This document shows positions 47,843-56,498 of a stretch of DNA of 64,000 nucleotides, in pieces. Origin of the DNA: Actinomycetota bacterium (GTDB lineage Bacteria > Actinomycetota > Thermoleophilia > Solirubrobacterales > Solirubrobacteraceae); NCBI GenBank assembly GCA_009699245.1, contig WLOQ01000001.1, positions 237,513 to 301,512 of the forward strand, in the 5' to 3' direction. Position numbers and translations under genes: made by a program. Numbering within the stretch: the first letter of the stretch is position 1; every line of letters begins with the position of its first letter. The notes under the pieces are model-generated. The model was not told the DNA's origin. It was given only the letters and a program-made list of their open reading frames with translations, and did no database searches.

Positions 47843-48628
47843 TCAGTTGCCGATGCGCCCGAGCGCGCGCAGTGCGAGCGCCCCGAGGACCGCGACCATC
47901 CCGGCGATGGCGACGAGCCCGGGCCACGTGTGCGCCCACGACGGCTCGACGCCCGACACGGTCGCCTGGCGCCCGAGTTCCAGCACATACGTGAAGGGGT
48001 TGTAGGGGGCGAACGTCCCGAGCCACCCCTGAAGCAGCGGCTGCGGCGTGTAGGCGGTGCTGAGGAAGACGGCGAGGAAGACGCCGTTCTGGATCAGCGG
48101 CCCGACCTGCTGGGTGCGGTAGCGCAGCGCGAGCAGGCACCCCCACATCGCCGCGGCCATGCACGTGCCGAGCGCGGCGACGTAGAGCGCGAGCAGCCCG
48201 AGGACCCCGCCGGAAAGGCCCGTGCCGAATGCGAGTCCGACAGCGAGGATCGCCGTTGCCGGAATCACCGAGCGCGTCATCGACGCGACGACGGGCCCGG
48301 CGAGCAGCAGCGGGCGTGGGGCCGGCGAGGTGCGCAGGCGGTCGAAGAGGCCCTGCTCGATGTCGCGCGCGAGGTTCGCGCCCGCCGCGCCTCCCGCGAA
48401 TCCCGCCCCTTGCAGGCACGCGAGCGGCAGCAGCCAGGCCATGTAGGAATCGGTCGGGAACCCGGCGAGGCTGCCGAGCCGCCCGAACTGGCCGCTGTTG
48501 CCGAGCAGGAAGATGAGCGGCGCGAGGATCGTCGGCAGCATGCCGCCGCGTACGCGGCGGATCTCAAGCAGCGAGCGGCGCCACATGGCCGCCGTGACCT
48601 CGGCGGAGTAGGCGACGCCGGTGGTCAT
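47843..48628 (-). CDS. ABC-2 type exporter permease (second exporter, gene 3)
   Basis: A 261-residue ABC-2 permease with about six TM segments. The loop GANLARDIEQGLFDRLRTSP AP-type cytoplasmic motif and the late NPFTYVLELGRQATVSG segment are standard. ATG 48628 overlaps the stop of the upstream permease (ATGA). It has the same arrangement as the exporter at 3.8-6.4 kb: one ATPase followed by two diverged permeases. It is the last gene of the operon; the M23 gene begins 55 bases downstream. Confidence 0.9.
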   Translation of the reverse strand: MTTGVAYSAEVTAAMWRRSLLEIRRVRGGMLPTILAPLIFLLGNSGQFGRLGSLAGFPTDSYMAWLLPLACLQGAGFAGGAAGANLARDIEQGLFDRLRTSPAPRPLLLAGPVVASMTRSVIPATAILAVGLAFGTGLSGGVLGLLALYVAALGTCMAAAMWGCLLALRYRTQQVGPLIQNGVFLAVFLSTAYTPQPLLQGWLGTFAPYNPFTYVLELGRQATVSGVEPSWAHTWPGLVAIAGMVAVLGALALRALGRIGN

Positions 48629-49428
48629 GCGCCGCGGGTCCGTGCGCGCATCGCCAGCACGGCGAGCGCGGTCGCGCCGGTGAGCAGCCCGGCGGCGCAT
48701 GCGAACCCGGCGGCCGGGCTGCCGAGCGCGCGGTCGTCGTGCAGCACTGCGCGGATGCCCTCGACGACGTACGTGAGCGGGTTGAAGCGCGTGACCGCGT
48801 GCATCGCGGGGCTCAGCAGCTGGCGCGGGAAGAACGCGGGCGCGGTGAAGAGCAGAACGAACACCATCGGGAAGAAGTTGCGCAGCAGTTCGACCGATCC
48901 GGTCCGCAGCGCGAGCGCACCGGTCGCGCCCGCTGCGGCACCAGCCACCATGGCCGTGAGCACCACGGCTGCGGTGACGCCGAGCACGCCTCCCGCGTAG
49001 TCGGCGCCGAAGATCAGGCCGACGGCGAGGAAGAGGCACGCCTGCGCCGCGCCGACGACGAGGCTCGCGACGACCCGCCCGAGGACGATGCTCGCGCGGT
49101 GGACGGGGGCCGCGAGCAGCCGGTCGAAGAAGCCCCCCTCGATGTCGCCGGCCATTGCGGTGCCGGCCGTCATCCCGGCGAGCAGCGCCCCCTGCAGCAG
49201 CGCCCCGCCGATGACGAAGCCGATGTACGACCCCGAGGTGGGAAACCCAGGCAGGTTGCGGCCGGCCGAGGTGCCACTGGCGATCACGGCGAGCAGGACG
49301 AGCGGCAGGACGAGCGCGGGGATGAGGAACTGTGCGCGACGCAGCTGCACGGCGAGCGCCCGCTGCGCGAGCGCGACGATGACGCGCGCCTGGACGGCCG
49401 GGCGGCGCTCAAGGGCGACGGCGCTCAC
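48625..49428 (-). CDS. ABC-2 type exporter permease (second exporter, gene 2)
   Basis: A 267-residue ABC-2 permease. LIPALVLPLVLLAVIASG is the first TM helix, TAMAGDIEGGFFDRLLAAPV the conserved cytoplasmic element, and ITRFNPLTYVVEGIRAVLHD-like sequence (here VTRFNPLTYVVEGIRAVLHD) the C-terminal motif. GTG 49428 overlaps the ATPase stop (GTGA), so the upstream part of the frame is ignored. It probably forms a heterodimer with the next permease. Confidence 0.9.
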   Translation of the reverse strand: MSAVALERRPAVQARVIVALAQRALAVQLRRAQFLIPALVLPLVLLAVIASGTSAGRNLPGFPTSGSYIGFVIGGALLQGALLAGMTAGTAMAGDIEGGFFDRLLAAPVHRASIVLGRVVASLVVGAAQACLFLAVGLIFGADYAGGVLGVTAAVVLTAMVAGAAAGATGALALRTGSVELLRNFFPMVFVLLFTAPAFFPRQLLSPAMHAVTRFNPLTYVVEGIRAVLHDDRALGSPAAGFACAAGLLTGATALAVLAMRARTRGA

Positions 49429-50393
49429 GCCTCCGCGTCCTCCTCGACGGCGCGGTGGCCCGTGAGCGCGAGGAAGACGTCGTCGAGCGACGGGAGGTCG
49501 ACCTCGACGGCGTCCACCGCGATTCCGGCCTCGTCGAGCACGCGCACGACGGGCGCGATCGCGCGGGCGCCCTCTGGGGTGCGCACACGCAGCCCGCCGC
49601 CCGGGCGATCGGTGCACGGCCCGAAGCGCGCGAGTGCCGCGCGCGCCTCTTCGGTGCGGCCGAGGTCGACGAGGTCGATGTGCAGCGCCGGCCCGCCGAG
49701 CCGCTCCTTGAGCTCGGACGGCGTGCCCTCGGCGGCGATGCGGCCCTGGTCGATGATCCCGACCCGGCCGGCGAGCTGCTCGACCTCCTCGAGGTACTGC
49801 GTGGTGAGGAAGACGGTCGTCCCGTCAGCGTTGAGCGCGCGGACCTCGCGCCAGAGCGCCGCGCGGCTCGCCGGGTCAAGGCCGGTGGTGGGCTCGTCGA
49901 GGAAGAGGACCCGCGGGCGATTCACGAGCGCGAGCGCGAGGTCAAGGCGCCGCCGCATCCCACCGGAGTAGGTCGCCAGGCGCCGGTCGGCGGCCGCGAC
50001 GAGGTCGACGCGCTCGAGGAGCTCCTCGCCGCGCGCGGCGGCCTCGCGTCGGCGCAGGCCGTGGAGCGCCCCCTGAAGGCGCAGCAGCTCGCGGCCGGTC
50101 ATCAGCGGGTCGAGCGACGCCTCCTGGAGGGCGACGCCGATCGCGCGGCGCACCCCGCTCGCGCCGCTGACCACGTCGTGCCCGGCGACGACGGCGCGCC
50201 CGGCGGTGGGGCGCAGGAGCGTCGTGAGGATGCGCACGGTCGTCGACTTCCCGGCGCCGTTCGGGCCCAGGAACCCGTAGATCTCACCGGCGGCGACCTC
50301 GAGGTCCACCCCGTCGACGGCGCGCACCCCGGCGTAGTCGCGCACGAGGCCCTCCACCAGGATCGAGCTGTCCGATGTCTCGATGGCGGCCAC
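49425..50393 (-). CDS. DrrA-like ABC exporter ATP-binding protein (second exporter)
   Basis: A 322-residue ATPase closely similar in layout to the one at 3822: GPNGAGKSTTVRILTTLLRP, YSGGMRRRLDLALALVNRPR, VLFLDEPTTGLDPASR and TTQYLEEVEQLAGRVGIID with Gln at the switch position. The C-terminal DLPSLDDVFLALTGHRA also matches DrrA. The two exporters look like old paralogues. Cargo is unknown. It is divergent from fgd across a 57-bp gap. Confidence 0.92.
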   Translation of the reverse strand: MAAIETSDSSILVEGLVRDYAGVRAVDGVDLEVAAGEIYGFLGPNGAGKSTTVRILTTLLRPTAGRAVVAGHDVVSGASGVRRAIGVALQEASLDPLMTGRELLRLQGALHGLRRREAAARGEELLERVDLVAAADRRLATYSGGMRRRLDLALALVNRPRVLFLDEPTTGLDPASRAALWREVRALNADGTTVFLTTQYLEEVEQLAGRVGIIDQGRIAAEGTPSELKERLGGPALHIDLVDLGRTEEARAALARFGPCTDRPGGGLRVRTPEGARAIAPVVRVLDEAGIAVDAVEVDLPSLDDVFLALTGHRAVEEDAEA

Positions 50394-50450
50394 GCGTTCA
50401 CCCTATCGACGCATCCGTGAGCCCCTGCCCCCCGTAGTCTTGGCTGGACC

Positions 50451-51455
50451 ATGGGCGTGCGCATCGGATACAAGGCCTCCGCCGAGCAGTTCGGCCCGCG
50501 GGAGCTCCTCGACCTCACCGTGCTGGCCGAGCAGGCCGGCCTCGACATCGTCGCGGTGTCGGATCACTTCCAGCCGTGGCGCCACCACGGCGGGCATGCG
50601 CCCTCCGCGCTCACCTGGCTCGGCGCCGCAGGGCAGGCGACGAGTCGCGCGGTGCTCGGCACGAGCGTGCTCACGCCGACGCTGCGCTACCACCCGTCGG
50701 TCGTCGCCCAGTCGTTCGCGACCCTCGGCGCGCTCAACCCCGGCCGCGTCTACCTGGGCATCGGCACGGGCGAGGCGATGAACGAGACGCCCGCGACCGG
50801 GGCCGCCTTCCCGGATCGCAAGGAGCGCCGCATGCGCCTGGCCGAGTCGATCCAGCTCATCCGGCGCCTGTGGACCGAGGAGCGCGTCGACTTCGAGGGC
50901 GAGTACTACACGACCTCGCGCGCGACGATCTACGACCTGCCGGAGCAGCCGGTCCCGATCTACGTCGCCGCCTCCGGGCCGCTCGCCGCAAAGCTCGCCG
51001 GCCGCGTCGGGGACGGCTTCATCTGCACGAGCGGCAAGGACCCGCAGCTCTACCGCGACCTGCTCGCGAAGGTCGAGGAGGGCGCCGAGCAGGCGGGCCG
51101 CGATGCGTCGACGATCCGCCGCAACATCGAGATCAAGGTGTCCTACGACCGCGACCGCGACTACGCGCTGACGGCCTGCAACTGGTGGGCCGCGCTCGCA
51201 CTGAGCCCCGAGCAGAAGGAGGGGATCGAGGATCCGATCGAGATGGAGCGGCTCGCCGACGCGAACCTCGACAAGGCCCACACGCGCTTCATCGTCTCCG
51301 ACGATCCGCACGAGGTCGTCGCGCGGATCGAGCCGTACCTCGAGCTTGGGTTCGAGGACCTCGTGATCCACGCGCCCGGCGAGGATCAGCGGCGCTTCCT
51401 CGAGCAGTTCTCGAGCGACGTGCTGCCGCTCCTGCGCGCCCGCGTGGACGGCTGA
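50451..51455 (+). CDS. fgd: F420-dependent glucose-6-phosphate dehydrogenase
   Basis: A 334-residue luciferase-like flavin/F420 enzyme that oxidises glucose-6-phosphate to 6-phosphogluconolactone and makes reduced F420. It is very close in motif content to mycobacterial Fgd1: LGYKASAEQF-type start (IGYKASAEQFGPREL), VSDHFQPWRHHGGHAPSALT with the Asp38/His39/Trp43 site, LGIGTGEAMNE with the catalytic Glu, EIKVSYD with a phosphate-binding Lys, and HAPGEDQRRFLEQF with the phosphate-binding Arg. The reduced F420 could serve PPOX- or MDR-type reductases. A tyrosine phosphatase gene follows after 1 base. TAGTCT is 10 bases before ATG. Confidence 0.93.
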   Translation: MGVRIGYKASAEQFGPRELLDLTVLAEQAGLDIVAVSDHFQPWRHHGGHAPSALTWLGAAGQATSRAVLGTSVLTPTLRYHPSVVAQSFATLGALNPGRVYLGIGTGEAMNETPATGAAFPDRKERRMRLAESIQLIRRLWTEERVDFEGEYYTTSRATIYDLPEQPVPIYVAASGPLAAKLAGRVGDGFICTSGKDPQLYRDLLAKVEEGAEQAGRDASTIRRNIEIKVSYDRDRDYALTACNWWAALALSPEQKEGIEDPIEMERLADANLDKAHTRFIVSDDPHEVVARIEPYLELGFEDLVIHAPGEDQRRFLEQFSSDVLPLLRARVDG

Positions 51456-51456
51456 C

Positions 51457-52179
51457 GTGACCGATCGCCTCGCCAATCTGCGCGACGTCGGCGGCCTGCC
51501 GGTCCGTGGCGGCGGGACGATCCGCGCCGGCGTCCTGCTGCGCAGCGACGCGCCCTATGGTGGCGACGCCGCGCCCGGGCTCGCCGTGTGGCCGCCGCGC
51601 ACCGTCGTGGACCTGCGTGCGCCGGATGAGGCCCCGGGGCGCCACCCGCTCGAGGAGGCGCACGGCGCGACGATCATCGCGCTGCCGCTCCACAACGCCG
51701 CCGGGATCAGTGCGATGCGCGACCTGCCCGAGGGCGACCGCGCCTTCCACCGGATCTACGGGGCGATGCTCGGCAGCGGCGCGCTGCTCGGGCGCATCGC
51801 AACGATCGTCGCCGACGAGCCGGGGCCGGTGCTGCTCCACTGCGCGGCCGGCAAGGACCGCACCGGTGTCTCCGTCGCGGTGCTGCTGAGCGCCGTGGGC
51901 GTCGAGCGCGCGGCGATTCTCGAGGACTACACGGCGACCGCGGCGAACATGCCCGGCGTCATCGCGCGCATCCGTGTGGCCTTCGGCGCGCACCCCGAGT
52001 TCGACATCGACACGATCCTGCGTGAGCGGCCCGACCTGCTCGCGGCGTCTCCCACCGGTCTTGCCGCCGCGCTCGACGCCGCAGATGAGCAGTACGGCGG
52101 CACCGCCGGGCTGCTCCTCGACACCGGGCTCGACGCCGCCGTGCTCGAGCGCCTGCGTGCGCGGCTCGTCGCCGCCTAG
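51457..52179 (+). CDS. Protein tyrosine/serine phosphatase (PtpB-like)
   Basis: A 240-residue dual-specificity-type phosphatase. The signature loop HCAAGKDRTG (Cys about 129, Arg about 135) is complete, with VVDLRAPDEAPGRHPLEEAH as the general-acid side region and NLRDVGGLPVRGGGTIRAGV at the N-terminus. It belongs to the atypical family of Mycobacterium PtpB (HCxxGKDRT). It may dephosphorylate protein Tyr/Ser or phosphoinositides. The GTG start lies 1 base after fgd, so co-transcription is likely. The 3' end overlaps the helicase stop by 4 bases. Confidence 0.9.
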   Translation: MTDRLANLRDVGGLPVRGGGTIRAGVLLRSDAPYGGDAAPGLAVWPPRTVVDLRAPDEAPGRHPLEEAHGATIIALPLHNAAGISAMRDLPEGDRAFHRIYGAMLGSGALLGRIATIVADEPGPVLLHCAAGKDRTGVSVAVLLSAVGVERAAILEDYTATAANMPGVIARIRVAFGAHPEFDIDTILRERPDLLAASPTGLAAALDAADEQYGGTAGLLLDTGLDAAVLERLRARLVAA

Positions 52180-54461
52180 CCTGCCGCAAGCATCGCGTCG
52201 AGCAGCATCAGCGCGCCGCCCTTGGAGAGCGGCTCGTTGAGGTTCCCGCACTTCGGTGACTGCACGCATGACGGGCAGCCGTCGTCGCAGCCGCACTCGC
52301 CGATCAGCGCCTGCGCGTCCGCCGTGAGCTGCTCGAAGCGCAGGAACCCCTGGCGGGTGATGCCCACGCCGCCGGGGTGGCCGTCGTAGATGAAGATCGT
52401 CGGGCAGCCGGTCTGCGGGTGCGCGTTGGTCGAGAGGCCGCCGATGTCCCAGCGGTCGCACATCGCCAGCAGCGGCAGGACGGCGATCTGCGCGTGCTCG
52501 GTCGCGTGGAGCGCCCCGAGCAGCAGCTCCTTGGGGAGGTTGGCCCCGGCGTCGCCGTCGAGCTCGTACCAGAGCGCCTGCGTCGTGTACTCGGTGCGCG
52601 GCAGGTCGAGTCCCTGGAGGTCGATGACCTCACGCGTCCCGAGCTTCTTGCGCTGGAAGGCGAGCACCTGTTCGCTGACGGTGACGAGCCCGTAGCTCAG
52701 CGTCACGCCGAGCGCGGTGCGGCGGTCGAGGAGCCGCTCGATCTCCGTGTCGATCTCGCGCTTGGGCTGCGTGTACCAGTCACCCTCGAACGGCACGGCG
52801 AGCGCGCGGCGCTGGTCGAGGTCGAGCTCGGTGATCTCGTACTGGCGCCCCATGTGGAGGTAGACGGCGCCGTCGTGGACCGTCGAGCAGGCGCGCCCCG
52901 ACTCGACGGTGCCGAGGATCTCGCCCTGCGTCACATCGACGACCTGTACCTGGTCGGGGGAGGCGGAGCGCAGGGAGACACGGGCGGCCGGGAAGTCCTC
53001 GGCGGCGCGCACGCTGAAGCGCCCGCGACGCTCGACGAGCAGCCCCTGGGAGGCGAGCGCCTCGCAGTGGGCGCGCACCCGCGGCCCGAGGATCGCCGCG
53101 TCCGTGTCCGGGTCGATCGGACCCTCGTGCGCCGCGCAGAGGAGGTGCGGCAGGTGGATCTGCTCGTTCTCGTGGTGGAGGATTGCCGCCTCGACCGGGC
53201 GGTCGAGGAACTCGTCCGGGTGGCGGCAGAAGAACTGGTCGAGCGCGTCCTCCCCGGCGACGTAGACCGCGAGCCCCCGGCCACGGCGCCCGGCGCGTCC
53301 CCACATCTGCCGCAGCGACGCGACGGTGCCGGGGAAGGTGACGCACACGGCGGCGTCGAGCGCGCCGATGTCGATGCCGAGCTCGAGCGCGTCGGTCGTC
53401 ACCACGGCCAGCAGTTCGCCCTCGGTCAGGCGGCGTTCGAGCTCGCGGCGCTGGGCCGGCGTGTACCCGGCGCGGTACGGCGCGACGCGGTCGGCGAGGT
53501 CGTCGCGCCCGATCAGGCGCAGCTCGTCGGCGGCGAGCCGGGCGACGAGCTCGACGCCCTTTCGCGACTTCATGAAGCAGATGACGCGGGCGTCGGCGCG
53601 CACGAGGCGGGCGACGATCTCGGCGGCCTCGGCGAGGACGCTGCGGCGCGTCTGGAGCGCCTCGTCCTCGATCGGCGGGTTCCACATCGCGATCTGACGG
53701 CGCGCCCCCGGCGACCCGTCCTCGTCGATGAGCCGCACGTCCTCGAGCCCGGTGAGGCGCTCGGCGAGCTCGGCGGGGTTCGCGATCGTCGCGCTGGCGA
53801 GCAGGAACCGCGGGGTGGTGCCGTACGCGTCGGCCACCCGCCGCAGGCGCCGCAGGACGTTCGCCACGTGGCTGCCGAACACGCCGCGGTAGACGTGCGC
53901 CTCGTCCACCACGACGAGCGCGAGATTGGCGAAGAGGTCCCCCCAGCGCGCGTGGTGCGGAAGCACGCCCACGTGGAGCATGTCGGGATTCGTGAGGATG
54001 AGGTTCGACCCGCGTCGCACGGCGGCGCGCTCCTCGCGCGGGGTGTCGCCGTCGTAGATCGCCGGCCTGATCTCCTTGTGGAGCCCGAAGGCATGGAGCG
54101 CGCGGGCCTGGTCCTGCGCGAGCGCCTTCGTCGGATAGAGGTAGATCGCGCGGGCGCGGGGATCGGCGACGAGCGTCTCGAGCGTCGGGAGCTGGAAGCA
54201 CAGCGACTTCCCCGAGGCCGTCCCGGTCGTGACGATCGTCGTGGCCTCCCAGGCAGCGTCGAACGCCTGCGCCTGGTGCGCGTAGAGGGCGTCGACGCCG
54301 GCGTGGGCGAGCGCGCCGGCGACCTTCGGGTGGAGGTCGGCGGGAATCGGCGCCAGGCGCGGCTCGCGCGCGTCCTCGAAGGCCTCGCGCACCAGCAGGC
54401 CGTCCTCGCGACCGTGCGCGAGCAGCCCGGACCAGGGCTCGGTGGTGCGCTCGATCGCCAT
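52176..54461 (-). CDS. MrfA/YprA-like DEAH helicase with C-terminal DUF1998
   Basis: A 761-residue superfamily 2 helicase. Helicase domain 1: ALYAHQAQAFDAAWEATTIV, the P-loop TGTASGKSLCFQLPTLETL, VVVDEAHVYRGVFGSHVANV (DEAH). Helicase domain 2: ICFMKSRKGVELVARLAADE and MWGRAGRRGRGLAVYVAGED. The C-terminal DUF1998 domain ends in ECGCDDGCPSCVQSPKCGNL, a four-Cys zinc/metal site. Bacillus MrfA (YprA) repairs mitomycin-type DNA damage, usually with the nuclease MrfB, which is not adjacent here. TAGTCT lies about 8 bases before ATG 54461. A 998-residue antisense frame over it is not a gene. Confidence 0.93.
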   Translation of the reverse strand: MAIERTTEPWSGLLAHGREDGLLVREAFEDAREPRLAPIPADLHPKVAGALAHAGVDALYAHQAQAFDAAWEATTIVTTGTASGKSLCFQLPTLETLVADPRARAIYLYPTKALAQDQARALHAFGLHKEIRPAIYDGDTPREERAAVRRGSNLILTNPDMLHVGVLPHHARWGDLFANLALVVVDEAHVYRGVFGSHVANVLRRLRRVADAYGTTPRFLLASATIANPAELAERLTGLEDVRLIDEDGSPGARRQIAMWNPPIEDEALQTRRSVLAEAAEIVARLVRADARVICFMKSRKGVELVARLAADELRLIGRDDLADRVAPYRAGYTPAQRRELERRLTEGELLAVVTTDALELGIDIGALDAAVCVTFPGTVASLRQMWGRAGRRGRGLAVYVAGEDALDQFFCRHPDEFLDRPVEAAILHHENEQIHLPHLLCAAHEGPIDPDTDAAILGPRVRAHCEALASQGLLVERRGRFSVRAAEDFPAARVSLRSASPDQVQVVDVTQGEILGTVESGRACSTVHDGAVYLHMGRQYEITELDLDQRRALAVPFEGDWYTQPKREIDTEIERLLDRRTALGVTLSYGLVTVSEQVLAFQRKKLGTREVIDLQGLDLPRTEYTTQALWYELDGDAGANLPKELLLGALHATEHAQIAVLPLLAMCDRWDIGGLSTNAHPQTGCPTIFIYDGHPGGVGITRQGFLRFEQLTADAQALIGECGCDDGCPSCVQSPKCGNLNEPLSKGGALMLLDAMLAAG

Positions 54462-54548
54462 CCCCGTCGAGACTACGAGCCCCACACCCGGCTGCGCCAC
54501 GGTGTCCCGTGCAACATGCGGGAAAGCGATCGCGGCGTGGCTACCCTG

Positions 54549-55373
54549 ATGGACGTGCGGTGCGCGTACGTGGACATGGACGGCACGCTGCTCGGTCCGG
54601 GCGGTGGGCTGTTTGCGGGAGCCGACGGCGAGGTCTCGCTGCTCGGAGCGCGAGCGCTCGAGGCCTGCCTGCGCGCCGAGGTCGAGGTCGTCGTCATGTC
54701 CGGCCGCCGTCGCGACGTCGCGATCGAGGACGCCCGCCTCTTCGGCCAGGGCTCCTGCATCTTCGAGATCGGCGCCGGCGTCGTGCTGGAGGGCGAGACC
54801 TACTGGCTCACCGGCGCCTGGCAGCCCGACGGCCTGACGATCCACGAGCAGATCGAGCGCTCCGGCGCCCCGGCGCTGCTCCTTGAGGAGTACAGCGGCT
54901 GCCTGGAGATCCACGCGCCGTGGCACACCGGCCGCGAGGTCTCCCATCTGCTGCGCGGCCTGCTCGACACGCGTGAGGCCAACGTCCTCCTCGCGGAGAA
55001 CGGCCATGAGGACCTTGAGCTGACCGACAACGGCGCGGTCCGCCGGCGCTCACCAGCGCTCGCAGGGCTCCCGGCGGTCCACGCCTACCACCTGCGTCCG
55101 CGCGGCGTCTCGAAGGCCAACGCCGTCGCAGCGCACCAGCGGATGCGCGGCTACCGCCCCGAGGACTGCATCGCGATCGGCGACTCGCGGGAGGACCTGG
55201 CGGTCGCCCGGACCGTCGGCGAGTTCTTCCTCGTCGCCAACGCGCTCGAGCGCGATCCCGGCCTGCGCGAGTCGCTCGCCGGTCACCCGAACGTGCGCGC
55301 GACCGAGGGGTCGCACGGCGCCGGGGTGTACGAGGCGGTCGTCGAGACGCTCGCCCGCACGCCGGGCCGCTAG
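54549..55373 (+). CDS. HAD-superfamily phosphatase (Cof/MPGP-like)
   Basis: A 274-residue HAD phosphatase with a type C2 cap. YVDMDGTLLGPGGG contains the nucleophile Asp and the acid/base Asp, VVMSGRRRD is motif II, GVSKANAVAAH carries the motif III Lys, and CIAIGDSREDLAVARTVGEF is motif IV. The set resembles Cof-type sugar phosphatases, sucrose-phosphate phosphatase or mannosyl-3-phosphoglycerate phosphatase. ATG 54549 is used. TACCCT at 54543-54548 is a plausible -10 box exactly 6 bases before GTG 54555, so a leaderless start at that GTG (VRCAYVDMDG) is equally possible. It is divergent from the helicase. Confidence 0.87.
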   Translation: MDVRCAYVDMDGTLLGPGGGLFAGADGEVSLLGARALEACLRAEVEVVVMSGRRRDVAIEDARLFGQGSCIFEIGAGVVLEGETYWLTGAWQPDGLTIHEQIERSGAPALLLEEYSGCLEIHAPWHTGREVSHLLRGLLDTREANVLLAENGHEDLELTDNGAVRRRSPALAGLPAVHAYHLRPRGVSKANAVAAHQRMRGYRPEDCIAIGDSREDLAVARTVGEFFLVANALERDPGLRESLAGHPNVRATEGSHGAGVYEAVVETLARTPGR

Positions 55374-56458
55374 CGCGGCCGGCTGCCGCGCAGACGAGCG
55401 AGCAGGCGCGCGAGCGGGCCGGGCCGGCCGCTGCGGAAGCGGGCGCGCGGCGGCACGGTGGTCCGCACGAGCGCGACCCAGTCGGCGAGCGGCAGCTCGC
55501 CCGAGATGAGCCGCGCGAGGCCGGTGGTGACGGGCGCCTCAAGGCCCGAGCGCTCAAGGGCGCGCGCGAGCAGCGGGACGAGGTCGAGCGCCTCGACGGC
55601 CTGACCAATGCGCGCTGGGATCTCCTCGGCCGGGACGCCGGCGGCCAGCAGCTCACCGGCGCGCCGGTTGCGCGAGCCGGCGGCGAGCGCGGTCGCCACG
55701 AGGTCGCCGGTGCCGGCGAGGCCGATCAGCGACTCCGCGCGCCCGCCCTGGGTCTCCGCGTAGCGCCAGATCTCAGCGAAGATGTGGCCCGCCGCGGCGC
55801 CCGCGGCGTTGAGCCCCTGGGCCTCCGTCGCGCCGCTGGCGAGCGCGGCGGCGTTCTTCGCCGCTCCTGCCAGCTCGACGCCGACCGGGTCGTTCGACTG
55901 CTCGCAGACGATGCCGGCGCCGGTGAAGAGCCGCGCGAGCGTGGCGGCGAGCTCGCCGTTCTCCGACGCGGCGACGAAGGCGGCGCCCTCGGTGACCATC
56001 TCGCGGGCGTGGGCCGGGCCGCCGACGACGCCGACGCGGTCCGGGCCGAGGAGCTCGCGCAGCAGCGCGGTGGGCAGGCGTCCCTCCGGCGGGACGAGGC
56101 CCTTGGCGAGGGAGATGACGGAGGCGCGCGCTGAAAGGCCGCGCTCCGTGAGCGTGGCGATGACCTCGTCGAGGCCGCGCGAGGGGACGGCGAGGAAGAC
56201 GAGGTCGTAGCCGCGCAGGCCGGCGTGGATGCTCTCGATCTGGAGCTCGTCGGGCAGCGTGATCCCCGCGAGGTAGGTCGCGTTCTCGCGCGCGGTGGCG
56301 AGCTGGTCGGCCTGGACGACGGTGCGCGCCTGGAGGGTCGTGCGCATCCCGCCCTTGGCGAGCAGCACGGCGACCGCCGTGCCGAACGACCCGGCGCCCA
56401 CGACGACGGCCCGGCGGGGTCCGGTGCGGGGGAAATGTGGTCGCGTGCGATCGGCCAT
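55370..56458 (-). CDS. gpsA: NAD(P)+ glycerol-3-phosphate dehydrogenase
   Basis: A 362-residue soluble dehydrogenase reducing dihydroxyacetone phosphate to sn-glycerol-3-phosphate for phospholipid synthesis. RAVVVGAGSFGTAVAVLLAK is the Rossmann motif; VISLAKGLVPPEGRLPTALL and GVVGGPAHAREMVTEGAAFV are typical, and GVELAGAAKNAAALASGATE includes the catalytic Lys. The C-terminal ~30 residues (PPRARFRSGRPGPLARLLAR) are a basic extension beyond the usual length. ATG 56458 gives the right N-terminus. It overlaps the HAD stop by 4 bases (convergent) and follows the glycerate kinase by 40 bases. Confidence 0.93.
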   Translation of the reverse strand: MADRTRPHFPRTGPRRAVVVGAGSFGTAVAVLLAKGGMRTTLQARTVVQADQLATARENATYLAGITLPDELQIESIHAGLRGYDLVFLAVPSRGLDEVIATLTERGLSARASVISLAKGLVPPEGRLPTALLRELLGPDRVGVVGGPAHAREMVTEGAAFVAASENGELAATLARLFTGAGIVCEQSNDPVGVELAGAAKNAAALASGATEAQGLNAAGAAAGHIFAEIWRYAETQGGRAESLIGLAGTGDLVATALAAGSRNRRAGELLAAGVPAEEIPARIGQAVEALDLVPLLARALERSGLEAPVTTGLARLISGELPLADWVALVRTTVPPRARFRSGRPGPLARLLARLRGSRPR

Positions 56459-56498
56459 GGTGGTTGCTACCCGGCGCGGCGCGTCCGGTTTCGGCGAT

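Noticed and set aside
52377..55373. A 998-residue open frame on the plus strand
   Set aside because: Its first ~720 residues are antisense to the well-supported MrfA-like helicase and consist of low-complexity Arg/Glu/Val/Asp sequence. Only the last 274 residues (from 54549) are the real HAD phosphatase.
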